A stretch of 64,000 bases of DNA, taken from positions 11,100,501-11,164,500 of the forward strand of contig OX387200.1 in the NCBI GenBank assembly GCA_947561715.1, in the 5' to 3' direction. The stretch comes from Ascidia mentula. Taxonomy: Eukaryota; Chordata; Ascidiacea; Phlebobranchia; Ascidiidae. A program made the translations under genes and the position numbers. The notes under the pieces are model-generated. The model was not told the origin of the DNA. It did no database searches and saw only the letters and a program-made list of their open reading frames with translations. Shown in pieces: positions 48,256 through 60,694 of this stretch. Each line of letters opens with the position of its first letter. Position 1 is the first letter of the stretch.

Positions 48256-49039
48256 TGCTATCATATAAGACGAGGCTCCTCAAATCCTTGCTGTGTCTTG
48301 TCCGATGCAGCTGCAATAAAAAATTTTCTCTTTGAATAGTACCAGTAGATCTTCATGGGTCACCGACCACAGGAATTGTTGTGGGCAAACGAGCAAATCA
48401 CTCAGTATAGGTATTAATGTTAATGGCCTTCAAAACTTGATTTTTGGGATTTAATACTGATATGAGGCCTTTAATCACGGACTGTTTTTTAGTTCACGGT
48501 TTAGGAACCCGCCAATGTTTACACTATTGCTTTACTTCATGTAGTTATAACGCACATTGTGCCTTGTAATATTAAACTACTATAAAACTTGTGAGGCAAA
48601 GGCAGTCAGGTGCTCGCAAATGTTTCCACGTACTTCTACTCCACACTCCATTCGATGAATTAACGCAACATTTTGCAGCCTATATTGCGGCGCCAGGATT
48701 AACGTAGCCTAAGGTGGCGATAAATTGGTCATAGCCTATAGTGGCTGTACATAAAAATTGTGCCTGGGCATTAAATGTATTACACAGCTCTGTTGCACAT
48801 GCTAAATGCCAAAAAATATAAACCATAATATATCGTTTCTGGTGCCCAGACAAACAAAACAGAAACAGTGTCTGACTAATGACCTTATAGGAATATTAAG
48901 TTACCACTCTTTTCTCTAAAGTATATGAAACTATTGCCTAAAACGCTTCGGCCTGCGGCGAAAAAGAACGCGCGTAGTTTTATTTAGGACCAACCTTGTT
49001 AACTGTTGACTGCGCTATACTGCAACCATAAAAACGAAG

Positions 49040-49049
49040 CTATATATAG
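49040..49049 (+). promoter_or_regulatory. TATA box candidate for the trefoil/CCP gene
   Basis: CTATATATAG lies about 150 nt before the ATG at 49197. The match to TATA consensus is good; use is inferred. Confidence 0.4.
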
Positions 49050-49196
49050 TGAGCGTAACAAACAGAATTTTTACGTAGAAGTTTTGGTCGTACAATTACA
49101 TAGCAAGCAACGCTTACAATTTGTTTGTTGGTTAGGTTCTTTCCGCACTGACGTTGCTTTTACGATCTGATCTGTAGTGTTACTTACTTTGAAAAA

Positions 49197-52100
49197 ATGA
49201 AAGTTACAATTCCGATACAGTTAACTGTGATTTTACTTTTGGAAAGATTTACCGGTAAGTAAAAGAACAAATTAAGTAGGTATATGATTTGTCGAACGTT
49301 CTTACTGAACTAGTGCTATCATTTACCAACTGTAACCAAGTTTATATTGTTTATACCGAACACACTTCTATTTTTTGTGGTGTGGATGTGTAAAGTTACT
49401 GAAATCATTTACCTATTTATCTTGCATTTTGAACTGTTGACAAAGTGGTTTGAGAAAATTTCTACGAGGAATACATATTGGTTTCGTTGAAATCCAGTCA
49501 TCACCCCTCGCAATTCTTTAATATAGCCTAGCCCCGGGCGGAACATGTGATGTCATCACACCGTTTTTGATAAAATAGTTTTCGAGCCCAATGATCTATA
49601 TTTAAACAGGAAAGTTATAAACCTGAGACCTAAGCCAGTTCTATTAATTTTCCCCGTACCGTCCCCTGAAGACTTTGGCGATTTGGAAACGCTATTCAAT
49701 TTCCTAATATGACGAAAAATTCATTTGGCGTTTTCATTAAGGGCAGTGTCGGAGGACGGGGCTGTGACTTGCGCAAAAACGTCCAGTACGGCGACATATA
49801 ACCAAAAATCTGTATTTAATGTTCAAATAAGCACGATTTCGGACGAAAACCTAAGCATTCAAGTACAAAATAAGCACATTTTTTGGAAATAAGCAAATTT
49901 GCATTTTTTGAGACACTGCTTGTGAAAACATATAAAGTGCGGGTCCAGAAAATTTTCTCTAGAGGGCGTCAGTGACTACCCAAAACGCATTATTGGCGAT
50001 TTTGGTCGTTAGACGGGTAGATTTTGCAACAAAATATCTAAATATCACTGTCAAAGGGGTCGCGGTAATTGTAACTATAGTGAAAAGGGGTCGTCAGCAA
50101 AAATTTTTGGAAAGGCTAAAAACAACGCTCAATACAAACGGCAATAACCTTTTGCCTGCAAATCTCGATCAACTTGTCTTTCCTAACAACAACACCTTTT
50201 TATGTTGGTAACCAAAAATTTTCCAAATTTTCCCAATTGACCAAAAGCAAAATGTAAATATACAGGTTTGAAAATTTGGGCCGTAGCTATATTTTAAGCA
50301 AGTATCATGAATATTATATTTTAAAGTGATTACATTCATTTTACCTTTTTCAACCACATTCATTGGTGATCTTACTGAACAAACATAGCTAATTTATTAT
50401 TTTTTAATTCGAAACATTTACGGCCCCGCAACGTATCATGTGATAGCTTCTCGCGAAGAAAAAATACGATGGTTCACCTTAACTTCAAGTCCAGGATTTC
50501 AACGGCATTAAACAAAATTTAAAAACGTTTTATATTGCAATCCGGTTTTGCTTGCTTGTTTTAGCAAAACTGAGGAAAATGAGACGTATTTTCTTCATAC
50601 CTTGAAAATGCGTCATTTTAGCACATTAGCCACAGCAGAAAGCCGGATTTAAACAAACACGTTGGGCATCATCAACCCATAATATTACCATACTTTCGCA
50701 TAGCAAGGCACGATCGCCCACTGTGCAGGCCCTTTGTATTTGACGATCTCAGCTCTCTTATTTTTAAGGTTCACAGGCTTTTTAAAGGGCCTGTGCAGTG
50801 GGGCGATCCTGCCTTGCTATGCGAAAGCATGGTGATACTTCTGCGCAATTAAAATTATTGGCACTAGTATGTTTAAATTAATGCCATTTTATAATGTTAA
50901 GAATGGAAGAACTTTTTCCAAATCTTTGGCAGTTTTCGAGATACTCTGTTAACTAACTATAACCCTCGTTGACACGATCATTCAAATCAAAAAGAATATT
51001 TTTATTAAAGTTATAACTTAGCACACTGCCTTAATTACAGATTGGTAATAACGTCTGCAGAGGTGGACATAGGTAAAATAGATAAAAATCCCCCAAAAGA
51101 AAAAAATCCTCTTGATGTGCTGTTAGAGGGCATAATATATGGATTGCCAAAACGTCAGTTAGAAAATAGACTTCGGCATCCCCGAATCTGAATTTCAGCA
51201 CTATAAAAAGAAGCAAAAAACAACAACAAAAGAACAGTTGCACAGAAATGAGGTTAATGTTAAATGGAAAATGATCAAGTTCAGCATTTGCAAATCTCGT
51301 TAAGGATTTACATTGACTTGACACCAGAACAAGTATTTAGCGTTTAAACTCGTTTCCTAAAACACTTAAAAATGTTACAGACTTGGGTCGAAAACCGTAC
51401 AGAAAAAATATTGGAAAGCTTATTTTCATTTCAAGTTTGATGTGAATGAAACGCGTATTCTTGGGCAGAGAATTTTTTGCCAGGCTGCTACCCGTTATAC
51501 GTAAGATAAGTCAAGCAATTACAATGAGCCACTGCATTTTAGTACCAGCAATCTATTTCGTCTTGCTACTAATACTTATTTCCTATTTTGTTTTTTAGAG
51601 ATACAGGGAGCAAAGTGTTCTACTGCCAACTGCAAATTGGCATATTCAGGAATACCCAAATCGATTTGTCTAAATTTTGGATGCTGCTGGGACGCTGTTA
51701 ATATTCAATGCAAGGAAGGTAGTAATAAGTTTGGAAGTGTGAAAACGACGAGGAGAACTATATAATTTTTTGCAGTCAATAGAAAAAAATGCCCAAGTGC
51801 ATATCCTGGTGCACCGAGAAGATTTTGTGAATCCAAGGGATGTGTATTTGATCCAGATACTAACGGTTGCTATGCAGGTTTTAATTTGCAAATTCTCAGT
51901 GCGTCCAAGTTATCGTTGATAATATATTTAATTCCATAGAATCCGAAGATGTTACTGCCATGAACTTAACATCGACCCCAGAACCGGGATTAGGTAATCT
52001 AACATATGATGTTACGTTTCACGTCAAGCAGATTTTTTATCAATAAAATTGACAGATTATTAAGCTACTAAAATAAACAAATTCACAAGCGCTTGTTGTT

Positions 52101-55100
52101 TTATTATTGACAGAAGTTCGTGACAGGTCCGGATTGAGCATTAGTACGGAAGAAAATCCGGCTACGGCAACAGGTATTTTTCGAAAAAAGTTATTAGTCG
52201 TCACCGACGTTTTAAGTCAGGAATTCTAGTAGCAGCATTATCTTGACAATTTTTGTCTTCACGTATTCTATGACAAAACACAGTTGTCCTAAATATGATC
52301 AACGTTTTTACTTGTTTTAAACAACATTTGCATTATACCCTAATGTTTTTCTGGATTACAATCAAGCAAATACGGTTAATAAAATTTTGATAGATGTCAC
52401 AATTGACCGGTCTCACACGTCACAATGTAATTTATCTTTAACTTACCTGTTGTGTTTCTTTGGTTTAGTTACGTCTAACATTGCGTGTGACAAGAAACAT
52501 TGCACACTTGCATATCATGGAATCCCTAAAGCTAAATGCATTCAGTTTGGTTGTTGCTGGGATTACGGTACCAAACAGTGCAAACAACGTAAGTTAAAAA
52601 TATCTGGTTTGTTTAAAATAGCAATCAATACTATATTATTCAGCATTACGCCATCCGTGTGTCGTGGCATATCCAGGTGCCCCAAGAAGCGTTTGCGAAG
52701 AATGGGGATGCGTTTATGACGAAGCACACAATACATGTCTAGCTAGTAAGTTTATGATTATCTTGACTTTGTAAGTTTATGATATACACGCCCGCAACAA
52801 ACTTTGTAAAAAAAAGCGCAAGTGTGAAGTGTAGGCTAAGCTTATTTGTGATGGAATTTGTAAATTGATTTCTAGCAACAACTGGAAATGATGCCAATTC
52901 GGCAACCACCACAGGTTCAGTGGTTACGTCAACGTCGTCTATACTCCTACCTGGGTCCACCACAGGTAAACAAACTTGGAAAAAATTTTGCAGGATCCTA
53001 TTTTCTGCTCTGCACTTATAATAACGGCACAAACGGAGCCCTTTTCTGGAAAAGAATGACGTTTATGGCAGTGATTTTCAATCATTTTGCTAAATCCACC
53101 CTTTTCCGAGTTTGGCAACAAACCTTGATAAAAAACAACAAATTCAATAAACAAGAGAAAACACACTTGTTTGCCCCCTATAACTTAGTTTAATCTAATT
53201 GGTTAATTGCTTCGACAACATTGAAAAAAATAAACGACCAACCCGGTGAAGTGCATGCTGGTAGCCGGTTTTCGCTCCAACATAGGAAACCTATAGGGAC
53301 CTATGCCAAAACCTTGGCAACGGCGTTAAGCACATGACTTTGTGACAATAGGCTACATGGCAATAAGTTAGAGATAGACGTAAAATACATTTTTTTTAAT
53401 CTCAAAACCATTATTTTATCCTAATACGGAACCCCACGCAAAATCAAAATGTTTCGCGGCACCCAAGGCGATGTAAAAAGTGTCCACTCATCTAAACATT
53501 ACCTTATGAATATGAAAGTTAAAGCTTCCAAAATAGGTTGTGTTTGTAATCCTTCTTCATTTGCATTAAACGTATAATGCGAAAAGCACCGATTTCCTTG
53601 CAACGCGCAAAACAGTACTCTGTTTCAAGCAACACAACTAAATCCAAACCTTTTGGAACACATTGAAATTCTAATACCGTCATGCTTTTCTTCATAGACC
53701 AAAATATTTCTATTTTAGAGGAACGGGCACAAAAACAACTGTTTCTACAAGTTTAATATGAATGTTTTACTCAGGAAAATTTAATATATGTTGCCCTTTT
53801 TTCGTTTAGTTCAAACAACTTTGAAAGCAGTGGAAGGAAGAACTGGTAACACTGATGATTCTGATGGTCATCTAGGTAAATAGGTTACTGGTTTCTAAAA
53901 CTAAATAAATATCATGTAGCATACAGATTACACACTGGGGATCACGAGACATAGTAAGAGACGCCAAACAGGGCGCCCGTATTTTAGATTGTTTCAAAAT
54001 GTTCGGAATAATGCATTTACAACGTTAACTATCAAGCCCAGTGCAATGAACACGTAGATAATTAAATTGAACCAGGCCGAAATCAACAGTTTTTCATAGC
54101 AAACCGATAATGCTTCATTCAAGGTGTTCAGTGTCCACCTTTACCTAAACCGGAAAATGGAATATTTGACTGCATTTCACAAACACCGGATAAATTGGGT
54201 TGCTTCTTGTTTTGCAACGCCGGCTACTATGCAACCGATCTAACGAAAGTGACTTGTGAAAAAAATAGAAAATGGTCACCTACAACTTTACCGCAATGTG
54301 AAGGTATGACAGACTACACACAAGTAAAATTCGTAAGTATGCAAGACGATTTATTTTTATTTTAGAAATCGAGTGTCCACCATTGACATTGGACGGCAAT
54401 AAATCACAAACCAAAATTAACTGCACCAAACAGCGAAGTTATAATTCAACCTGTATGCTTTCATGCCACGAAGGTTACGTCGCTCAAGGAAACAATACGA
54501 AAGTTTGCAAAAGTAATGGAAAGTGGAGCAAAGGACAGTTCAAATGTTTACGTCAGTATTGACTGTCTTTTAAAAATTTAGTGTAACTCCTGGTTTTGAC
54601 GTTTTTACAGCGGTTTCCCAATGTGATGACTTTAAATCATCTCCTGTTGCTGACTGGAATTTACTTCAAATGACTTGCACACATAATGATTTACGTGTGG
54701 GCACAAACTGTCGATTCAAATGCACTCAAAATTTCGTTTTAAATGGGGCAGAATCTCTTGCATGTAATCTCAACTTAAAGTGGAGCGGTAACCTACCGAC
54801 ATGCACACGTAAGTTTTGTTGTTTTATTGCATCATTATTATTGTTATACTGAAGGGTGTTAGGTGCAAGTTCTTGTTAAGCCAAACAAACTGTTTCCTTT
54901 TTCAACAATTATCAACACACAACTAAACAGCGGCAACATGAAATTTTGCAAAGCTCTGTCGTACAGCATATATTTTGTGCTTAATAAGTATACCAGAAAA
55001 TACAGTAAATGACTTTTTGGAAATCTAGGGTGATTTTTTTGGTTACAAAAAACATCAAATAAGCATTGTGAAAATCAAGTAAACACGCATGATGCAGTTT

Positions 55101-56530
55101 AAAGGAAAATAAACATGCTTATGAACTTACTAATGTGTCATACCAGTTCTTACATTATAAACAAAACTTTTTAGCAATGCTCTCAGCATTGTCTCAAGTG
55201 GCCTACCAGCTAAATCTTAAAAGTGGAAGAAACGATCCACATCCAGATGAAAGATTTCATTTGCTCAGCAAGCAAAGACCATGGTTTTCTTTTTCGTCTT
55301 GCTCCTATCAAGCTGTGGTCAAAGTAAACATAACATCACTTAAGGTACTGAAAATGATTCAACAATAGTGGGTATTGAAGGTAATTTAACATTATTTTTC
55401 TAAACCAGAGTTTGACAGTTGCCCTAGATTATCAAATTCCATCATTTGAACACTTTCAGCTAATAGCACCTGGCACAAGCCTTTCACTAAAAGGGGATTT
55501 TACCAGAATGCTAAGGTAAGAAATACAGAAAAGTTTTTAAGAGGAGCATTTAAATTGTAAAATGAAATTCCCTATTTTGCAATTGTAATACTGCTAGTGC
55601 TGGGATATAAAATAATGATGCCTGCAGTAGTCATCCTATAAAAAAGGAGGTTTGTGTATATGTTATGTTATCAAAACTTAAATGTGTATATTAAACCATA
55701 GATTGCTTTTACAGTTGTACATCGGTCATAGATTTTTTTTTTGCTGTTCCCTTAGAAGGACTTGCCCCTGTTAGGATTCAAAAATGTTTTCTAAGGGCTC
55801 TTTCTTCAAACTATTAAATTAATAAATTACTATTAAACTACTAAATTTCTTCAAGTCAAAAGGTCCTGAGGTTCATAATTAGTGTTGTATTTATATTGCA
55901 AACTAGAACAAAAACTGTCCCTAGAAAACGGCATAACACATAAAATTATAAAAAATTAATTTTCCTTTTATACAAAAGCCCTGAGAAATGGTTTAGTCAT
56001 GTTGTACCAATGGATGCAGATAAAAAAGGGACTTTGCAGGCCAACAAACCACATGAAATTTGAAATCATGTAATAGGATAACTGTTTAACAAGCAACCTA
56101 CAAATGCTGAAGGATACATGCAGATCAATATTTAAAACTTAAAAAAAAAATGTTTTTAAAAAAAAATCATAAATGGTTTATAAAACAATTCATGCCCACC
56201 AATTTGTAATTTTAAATGAAAGCCAAAAAAACATTACCAACAACTATCAAGTAACAAAAAGTTTGTTTTTTTGTTTTTAGTGACCACCCACTGCAAGTCA
56301 TTAACAACAATGTGTTTCGCACTCGTCACACAGTCATAATTCATGTTGTTCCAAAAACGGAAAAGGTGCATTACCTGGTACAAAGGGCAAATCGCAATAT
56401 TCCTGTTCTGAGCAGCATTCACAACTATACTGGAAAAGCATCAGAGCTAATATTTGGACTAAATCGTTATGCGTCAAATGCAAATTTTGCTAGTGGACTT
56501 TGTAAAGTAACCTTTTCCTACAACATGTAA
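49197..56530 (+). CDS. Secreted trefoil / CCP protein with unknown C-terminal domain
   Basis: A signal peptide (MKVTIPIQLTVILLLERFTG, 49197-49254) is followed by a trefoil (51599-51718, six cysteines, GIPKSICLNFGCCWD) and a four-cysteine trefoil variant (51776-51877, AYPGAPRRFC, GCVFD). Two linker exons (51940-51993, 52114-52173) precede a second trefoil (52469-52588) and a second variant (52644-52745, AYPGAPRSVC, GCVYD). Thr/Ser-rich linkers (52876-52965, 53810-53875) lead to three CCPs (54124-54303, 54366-54551, 54611-54808). The C-terminal region is 55175-55344, 55409-55515 and 56281-56530. The domain exons up to the third CCP are phase 1-1. The last block joins in frame but resembles no family I know; it could instead be a separate short gene starting at an ATG near 55177. 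Trefoils and CCPs suggest a mucus, matrix or recognition role (inference). It converges on POP5, 123 nt away. Confidence 0.8.
50682..50838. mobile_element. 157-bp hairpin MITE
   Basis: The arms of about 54 bp are TTTCGCATAGCAAGGCACGA plus CGCCCACTGTGCAGGCCCTT, and their inverse. A solitary related piece (GACCTGCTCAGTGGGGCGAT) sits near 62112. It is in the long first intron of the trefoil/CCP gene. Confidence 0.75.
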
Positions 56531-56653
56531 CACTATTTTACTATACACCCTGTATTCTAGATTGCAGTTTTATGGGATTTAAGTTTACGACATGACAACA
56601 TTTAAACCTTAAATTGGACAGTTTATCACATGGATTGCATGTATCCCCAATAG

Positions 56654-58077
56654 CTAAAAGTAATAATGAATTTCAATTTTTTTTCGTGCTAAAACTAAAC
56701 AATTATTCTGATCAAGTGTAAACTTACTTGCAAATGTGGTTTGCATGTTTGTAACATTTTTGCAAGACTTCTGCCTCAGCCTAAAAGAGCAGGGTAAATT
56801 ATTTTGACACATTAATATATGGAGTCAATAATCATTATATTTTACCTTAAAACAAATTTTTGTGCACTTCTTATTGTTCCAGTTACATAAAGTGTTCTCA
56901 AAAATAAATGATGGTCAGACAAATTAGTTTTACATCCACTATTTTCCAGTGGAGTCACAAATGGTAGAACAGAAACCAACATGTTGCTAAACTCCCTTCT
57001 ACTACGAATGATGAGAGTGTTCGTGTAAATGTTGAGATATTTTACTGCAAGAAAAACAGCACCACGATCAAAAAATTACAGAAAAAAAACATATTTTTAC
57101 CTGTCAGGTTTGATCTAAAACATGCTAGGGCAGTATCCCCATAGAAGTTTTTCAATTGAACTTTAATTTGATCACAAATTGTTCTTGGTTTAACATTCTG
57201 CCTTGAACTTTTATCAGATTTGACTAATTCTAAAACAATGTATCTGAGAGGGCATTAGTACTTTCAAATCATGTGTGTAGAACAGTTCTGGATAGTAATT
57301 GTCAGAAATTTTGTCCCAAAGTGCCAAATTTTAGAATACAGGTATATAATAGACACATTTACATTTATCAATTGGTATAACTTACTGTAGAAAAAATGTC
57401 AAAAGCAAATACTCCAACTACAATAAATAAATCAATAGTTTAGGTCAAGGTTCTTCAACAGAGGTGATATTGCCCTTTGTCGGGGTGATTTTGTTCAGTG
57501 AGGGGCAATTTAAGAGTAGTTGTGCAGTTGAATGGCGAATATTTATTTTAGGGGAGTGATTTCTACAAAAAATATATGCTGAACATTTCAAGTCTCATCC
57601 TTAGGCCATTATGATTTTGCAGATATGATATGGCTGAACCAGATACCACTGTCCACTATTTACACTTTTTGTGATATGTTTGTTGTCACAATTAAGCATA
57701 TAGGCCTATACAAACATCATGTGGGTTTTAGTATGGAAGCTTGACCATAAAGTTTAGTTACATTTTGTGAAATGGTGTGAGGTAGAGTATTATATCAGGT
57801 TAGCTTATCAGGCAATGAGAACTGCCCTATGTTTTTACTGTACACTTGATCATAAAAAGTCCAACATCCACAAGGGTTTTTGGAAGTTGCGAGCAATAAA
57901 CAAAATACATTGAACCTGGTAGTTAACAAAGTGAGGGATTTTGTTACCAAACTTGAAAAAGGCAAAACTGGTTAAAGCCACTAGTTTAGGCCAACATTAG
58001 TTGGTAAAAAAGTGTAAGAAGGTTTAGTCAATGTAAAGTGGCTAGAAGATAGTTTACCTGTTCTTTATTCTGACCAT
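56654..58077 (-). CDS. POP5: RNase P/MRP protein subunit POP5
   Basis: This core protein of the tRNA- and rRNA-processing ribonucleoproteins RNase P and RNase MRP binds the RNA as a dimer with RPP14/RPP30-type partners. The first coding exon is only 20 nt (58077-58058, MVRIKN, matching vertebrate MVRFKH). Exon 2 runs from 57243 down to about 57115 (RYIVLELVKSD, TICDQIKVQLKNFYGD). Exon 3 is about 57047 to 56855 (VKYLNIYTNTLIIRSRREF, LPFVTPLEN, LYVTGTIRSAQKF). A last exon from about 56787 to 56654 encodes a C-terminus (LRQKSCKNVTNM onward) that I cannot match to vertebrate POP5. A hAT MITE sits in intron 1. All joins keep phase. Confidence 0.92.
57446..57983. mobile_element. hAT MITE in POP5 intron 1
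   Basis: The ends are CAAGGTTCTTCAAC and, inverted, TAGTGGCTTTAACC, decayed forms of CAGTGGTTCTTAACC. The flanks GTTTAGGT (57438-57445) and GTTTAGGC (57984-57991) match at 7 of 8. It is 538 bp and non-coding. Confidence 0.7.
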
Positions 58078-59540
58078 TGTTGTCTTGAAGTAAACGATTG
58101 CCAGCTTTTAACAAAGCGATTTTATATGTTAGAAAGTTACAGTATACTGGACACAGGACTGCTATATAAACATATTTGTTCATGCATGTAATTATGTTTC
58201 TTCTCACCACCACACCACGTGTGTTCGCCAAAGCGTAACGAGATTGCAATTGTTTTTTTGTAAAATACGCCAAAAATAACCAAATATTGATGGGATCTGT
58301 GGGTAATAGTCTAAGACCATTTTAATGTTAAGTTGTCTATGGTTTAATTTTGCTTATCTACATTTGATATCTACAATATCAGTATGTTTTTATATTTTTC
58401 GTGAAGATTCGCATAAGGTATAAAAAGAAAGGTATTTAAAAACAAAGCAATACATTTTAATTCAAGAAGCAACATTAATTCTTCGCATTTAGTCGTCGGT
58501 AGGTTTCCAATCTTTAAATTTCGAAACGATCAAATTTATCAAAATGCCCAATACAACCGAGGCGGTGGTAACGCCAAAGCAAAAGTTTTTTGCGGTTGAA
58601 TTGGATTCCCAGCAAAATAAAACCGATCGACGGAACTTCCACGCAATCTACCATTCAAAAAAATGTAGATAAAAAAATGGGTATTTTTGACACCTATTGT
58701 AAATTTGAAGTCCTCTAGGTTAAATGATTCCAATAACTCGCAAAGTAGGCGTGATAACATTGTAATGTAGGCCTAATTAAATTTTTTTTACAATCAAAAT
58801 AAGATTGATCCTTGAAATGTTAGGTCATTATTCCTTAACTGCTAAACCTAAATAAAAGAAATGACTTTGTTTGTGTTTCCGGAATCGTATCATAGTAAAC
58901 TTGTCTAAATAATAAATTACTACTGATGTTGCCAGGCATGTTTTATTGCTGCAATACGGCTTTTCTGGCAATAATTTTATCGCATCGACCTTTCGGCCGA
59001 CATGCAGCAGCCTACATCAGCATGTAAAAATGCGAATAATACAAAAAAAATGCGAATAGCCTATTGATGGACAATGTTAACAAGGCGTCTAAATATTATG
59101 AAAAATATTATTGTGTCGCCTTACTAGACGGCGAAACAAGCGTATAACGAATTCCAAATTTTGGTAGAGCATAAAATTCCAAGTTCTTAAATACCGCTTC
59201 AATATTTCTGTCTTTAGTGATTTTCATATTGTTAGGGTTCTTTAGAGTAGATGCTGGTAGTTAATCGACAACGTGTTGCCAGATTCTTTTTTCAGATTGC
59301 ATTGTTAACTTTGCTTTTACGTTGCTGTTTTGCCAACCCTTCTTGTTCCCTCGCGTTCTACAGTTTGCTGCAATTCCAGTGAAGTTTTTACCATGTCGAC
59401 GCAGGCTTCTTGACGCCTGACGCTTGATCATGAGGTTCTCAGATAACTAGGAACTTCTTGACTGTCTTTGAGGTCGTTTCAAGGCTTATAAAATGCAACA
59501 TTTTACCACGCTGAAACTATTCCTCACATTTACTCAACCT
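58078..59540. other. Region upstream of POP5
   Basis: No convincing gene. On the minus strand, 58631 down to 58483 reads IAWKFRRSVLFCWESN and ends in a membrane-like FCFGVTTASVVLGILINLIV then KFKDWKPTDD. It has no phase-compatible upstream exon that I could find, so it is only a candidate for a small membrane protein. A Penelope-like 3' end lies at 58930-59040. Confidence 0.35.
58930..59040 (-). mobile_element. Penelope-like 3'-end remnant
   Basis: Read on the minus strand it gives CTGATGTAGG, then GGCCGAAAGGTCGATGCGAT, TATTGCCAGAAAAGC and CATGCCTGGCAAC. This is the same order as the 3' tail near 5600-5700 (CTGATGTAGG, CGAAACGTCGATCAAATA, TTTGCCAGAAGAGC, TATGCCTGGTAGC). It is a solitary old remnant. 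Confidence 0.6.
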
Positions 59541-59961
59541 TTAAATTCGACTATCCTTCTGACTCCAGCTCATCATGGATGCTAAACGTTTTTTTGATCC
59601 ATTAAAGTGATAAAAAGTCGTTGACTTAACCCCACAACTCGCATAGTCGAGGTCGAGTTGCATACTTGCTCCAACATGAGGCAAGTTTTTGCAACTTTTT
59701 GGGGGGCGTGGTTTTCTAAAACAAACGAAATTGTTCAATATGTACACAGCACAGTGTAATCTATACTGTATAGGGATTATGCAGGTTAAATAATTCCCCA
59801 ATGGCGCATCCAGCTGACAAGTCTCGATAGCGGTCCCTGACCTGGTAAGCTCTATGTCCTCTGGTCAAATACCCAGGTCTCAAAAAATTCTCCGGATAAA
59901 TATTGAATTCATATACGTCAAATATACGTTCAGCTGGTGATACCTCGGCATAACAGTACAT
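59541..59961 (-). CDS. Doubtful small gene, unrecognised
   Basis: A first block, 59961 down to about 59770, starts MYCYAEVSPAERIFDVYEF and includes PGYLTRGHRAYQVRDRYRDL. A second block, about 59723 down to 59541, follows an acceptor GTTTGTTTTAG. I could not find a donor that gives a matching phase. The composition looks like coding sequence and the Tyr/Arg/Pro/Gly pattern recalls small axonemal microtubule inner proteins, but I cannot name a family. The start of the second block is part of a local duplication (see 60695-60752). Confidence 0.3.
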
Positions 59962-60235
59962 CGTTGACTTTAGTAGAATTGGAAATTGTTTCGATGTTGA
60001 TTTGGATAAATGTAACCAATTTACAGATGCACACAGGAGTTTTTATGCTCTCGGTTTCGGAAGCTGATTGGTTTGTTTAGTCACGTGCTGTTATGCAACA
60101 CTTAGTACAATTTTATAACCACAGACACTTTAACAAGTTGTCTATGATTTAACACGAGAACAAGGATGAAAGGTAACAAAACATTGAGGCATCGTTGGTA
60201 TGTGGTAAGCAGGATAATATGTAGGTGTGCAAAAA

Positions 60236-60432
60236 AGCCATAATAATTGAGAGCTGCAGACAGGGTGTGCACTACCCAACGGATCGACGTTGACCGAAAA
60301 GTACCACAAAGTGGAAATTAGTGTGCCCGCTAGTGTAATAGCTAGCACAGTGCCACTGTCAACAGCTGCACTGATGGGACCTTACAGGTCAAAATAGTGC
60401 GTGTACACCCTGTCTGCAGCTCTCATGATAAT
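60236..60432. mobile_element. Complete long-TIR MITE, GAGAGCTGCAGACAGGGTGT ends
   Basis: Inverted ends CATAATAATTGAGAGCTGCA and its match (GCAGCTCTCATGATAATATG) enclose about 150 bp. The core at 60249-60424 is the best preserved part. Copies occur at 3709-3866 and 4847-4962. There is no coding sequence. The superfamily is not known to me. Confidence 0.75.
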
Positions 60433-60694
60433 ATGTACTTCATGTTAAGTTATCAAGTCATTGGGCACACCTTTCGGGGTTATGTTAACACAAAATAGGT
60501 GATCGACAGGATATGGTATGTTTTACAGTATCGGAAGGCATTGTAGATATTAATCGTGAAGGCACTATATTTGGTAAAGTAGCGCAGGAGATTGCAATGG
60601 TATGGGGCCTCTACAATTCTGCAAACGTTATGACGTAATCTGGGGTTTACATTAGATACTGTTACAATGACTATCCGGATCCCTTTTTGGCCAT

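Larger units (their letters stand above)
47853..49196. other. Intergenic region between the two mosaic genes
   Basis: The left part holds a degenerate direct duplication (47950-48255). The rest shows no gene or RNA that I recognise. The promoter of the trefoil gene is at its right end. Confidence 0.45.

Noticed and set aside
49640-49960. Weak similarity to 35730-35990
   Set aside because: Too short and diverged to call a repeat by eye.
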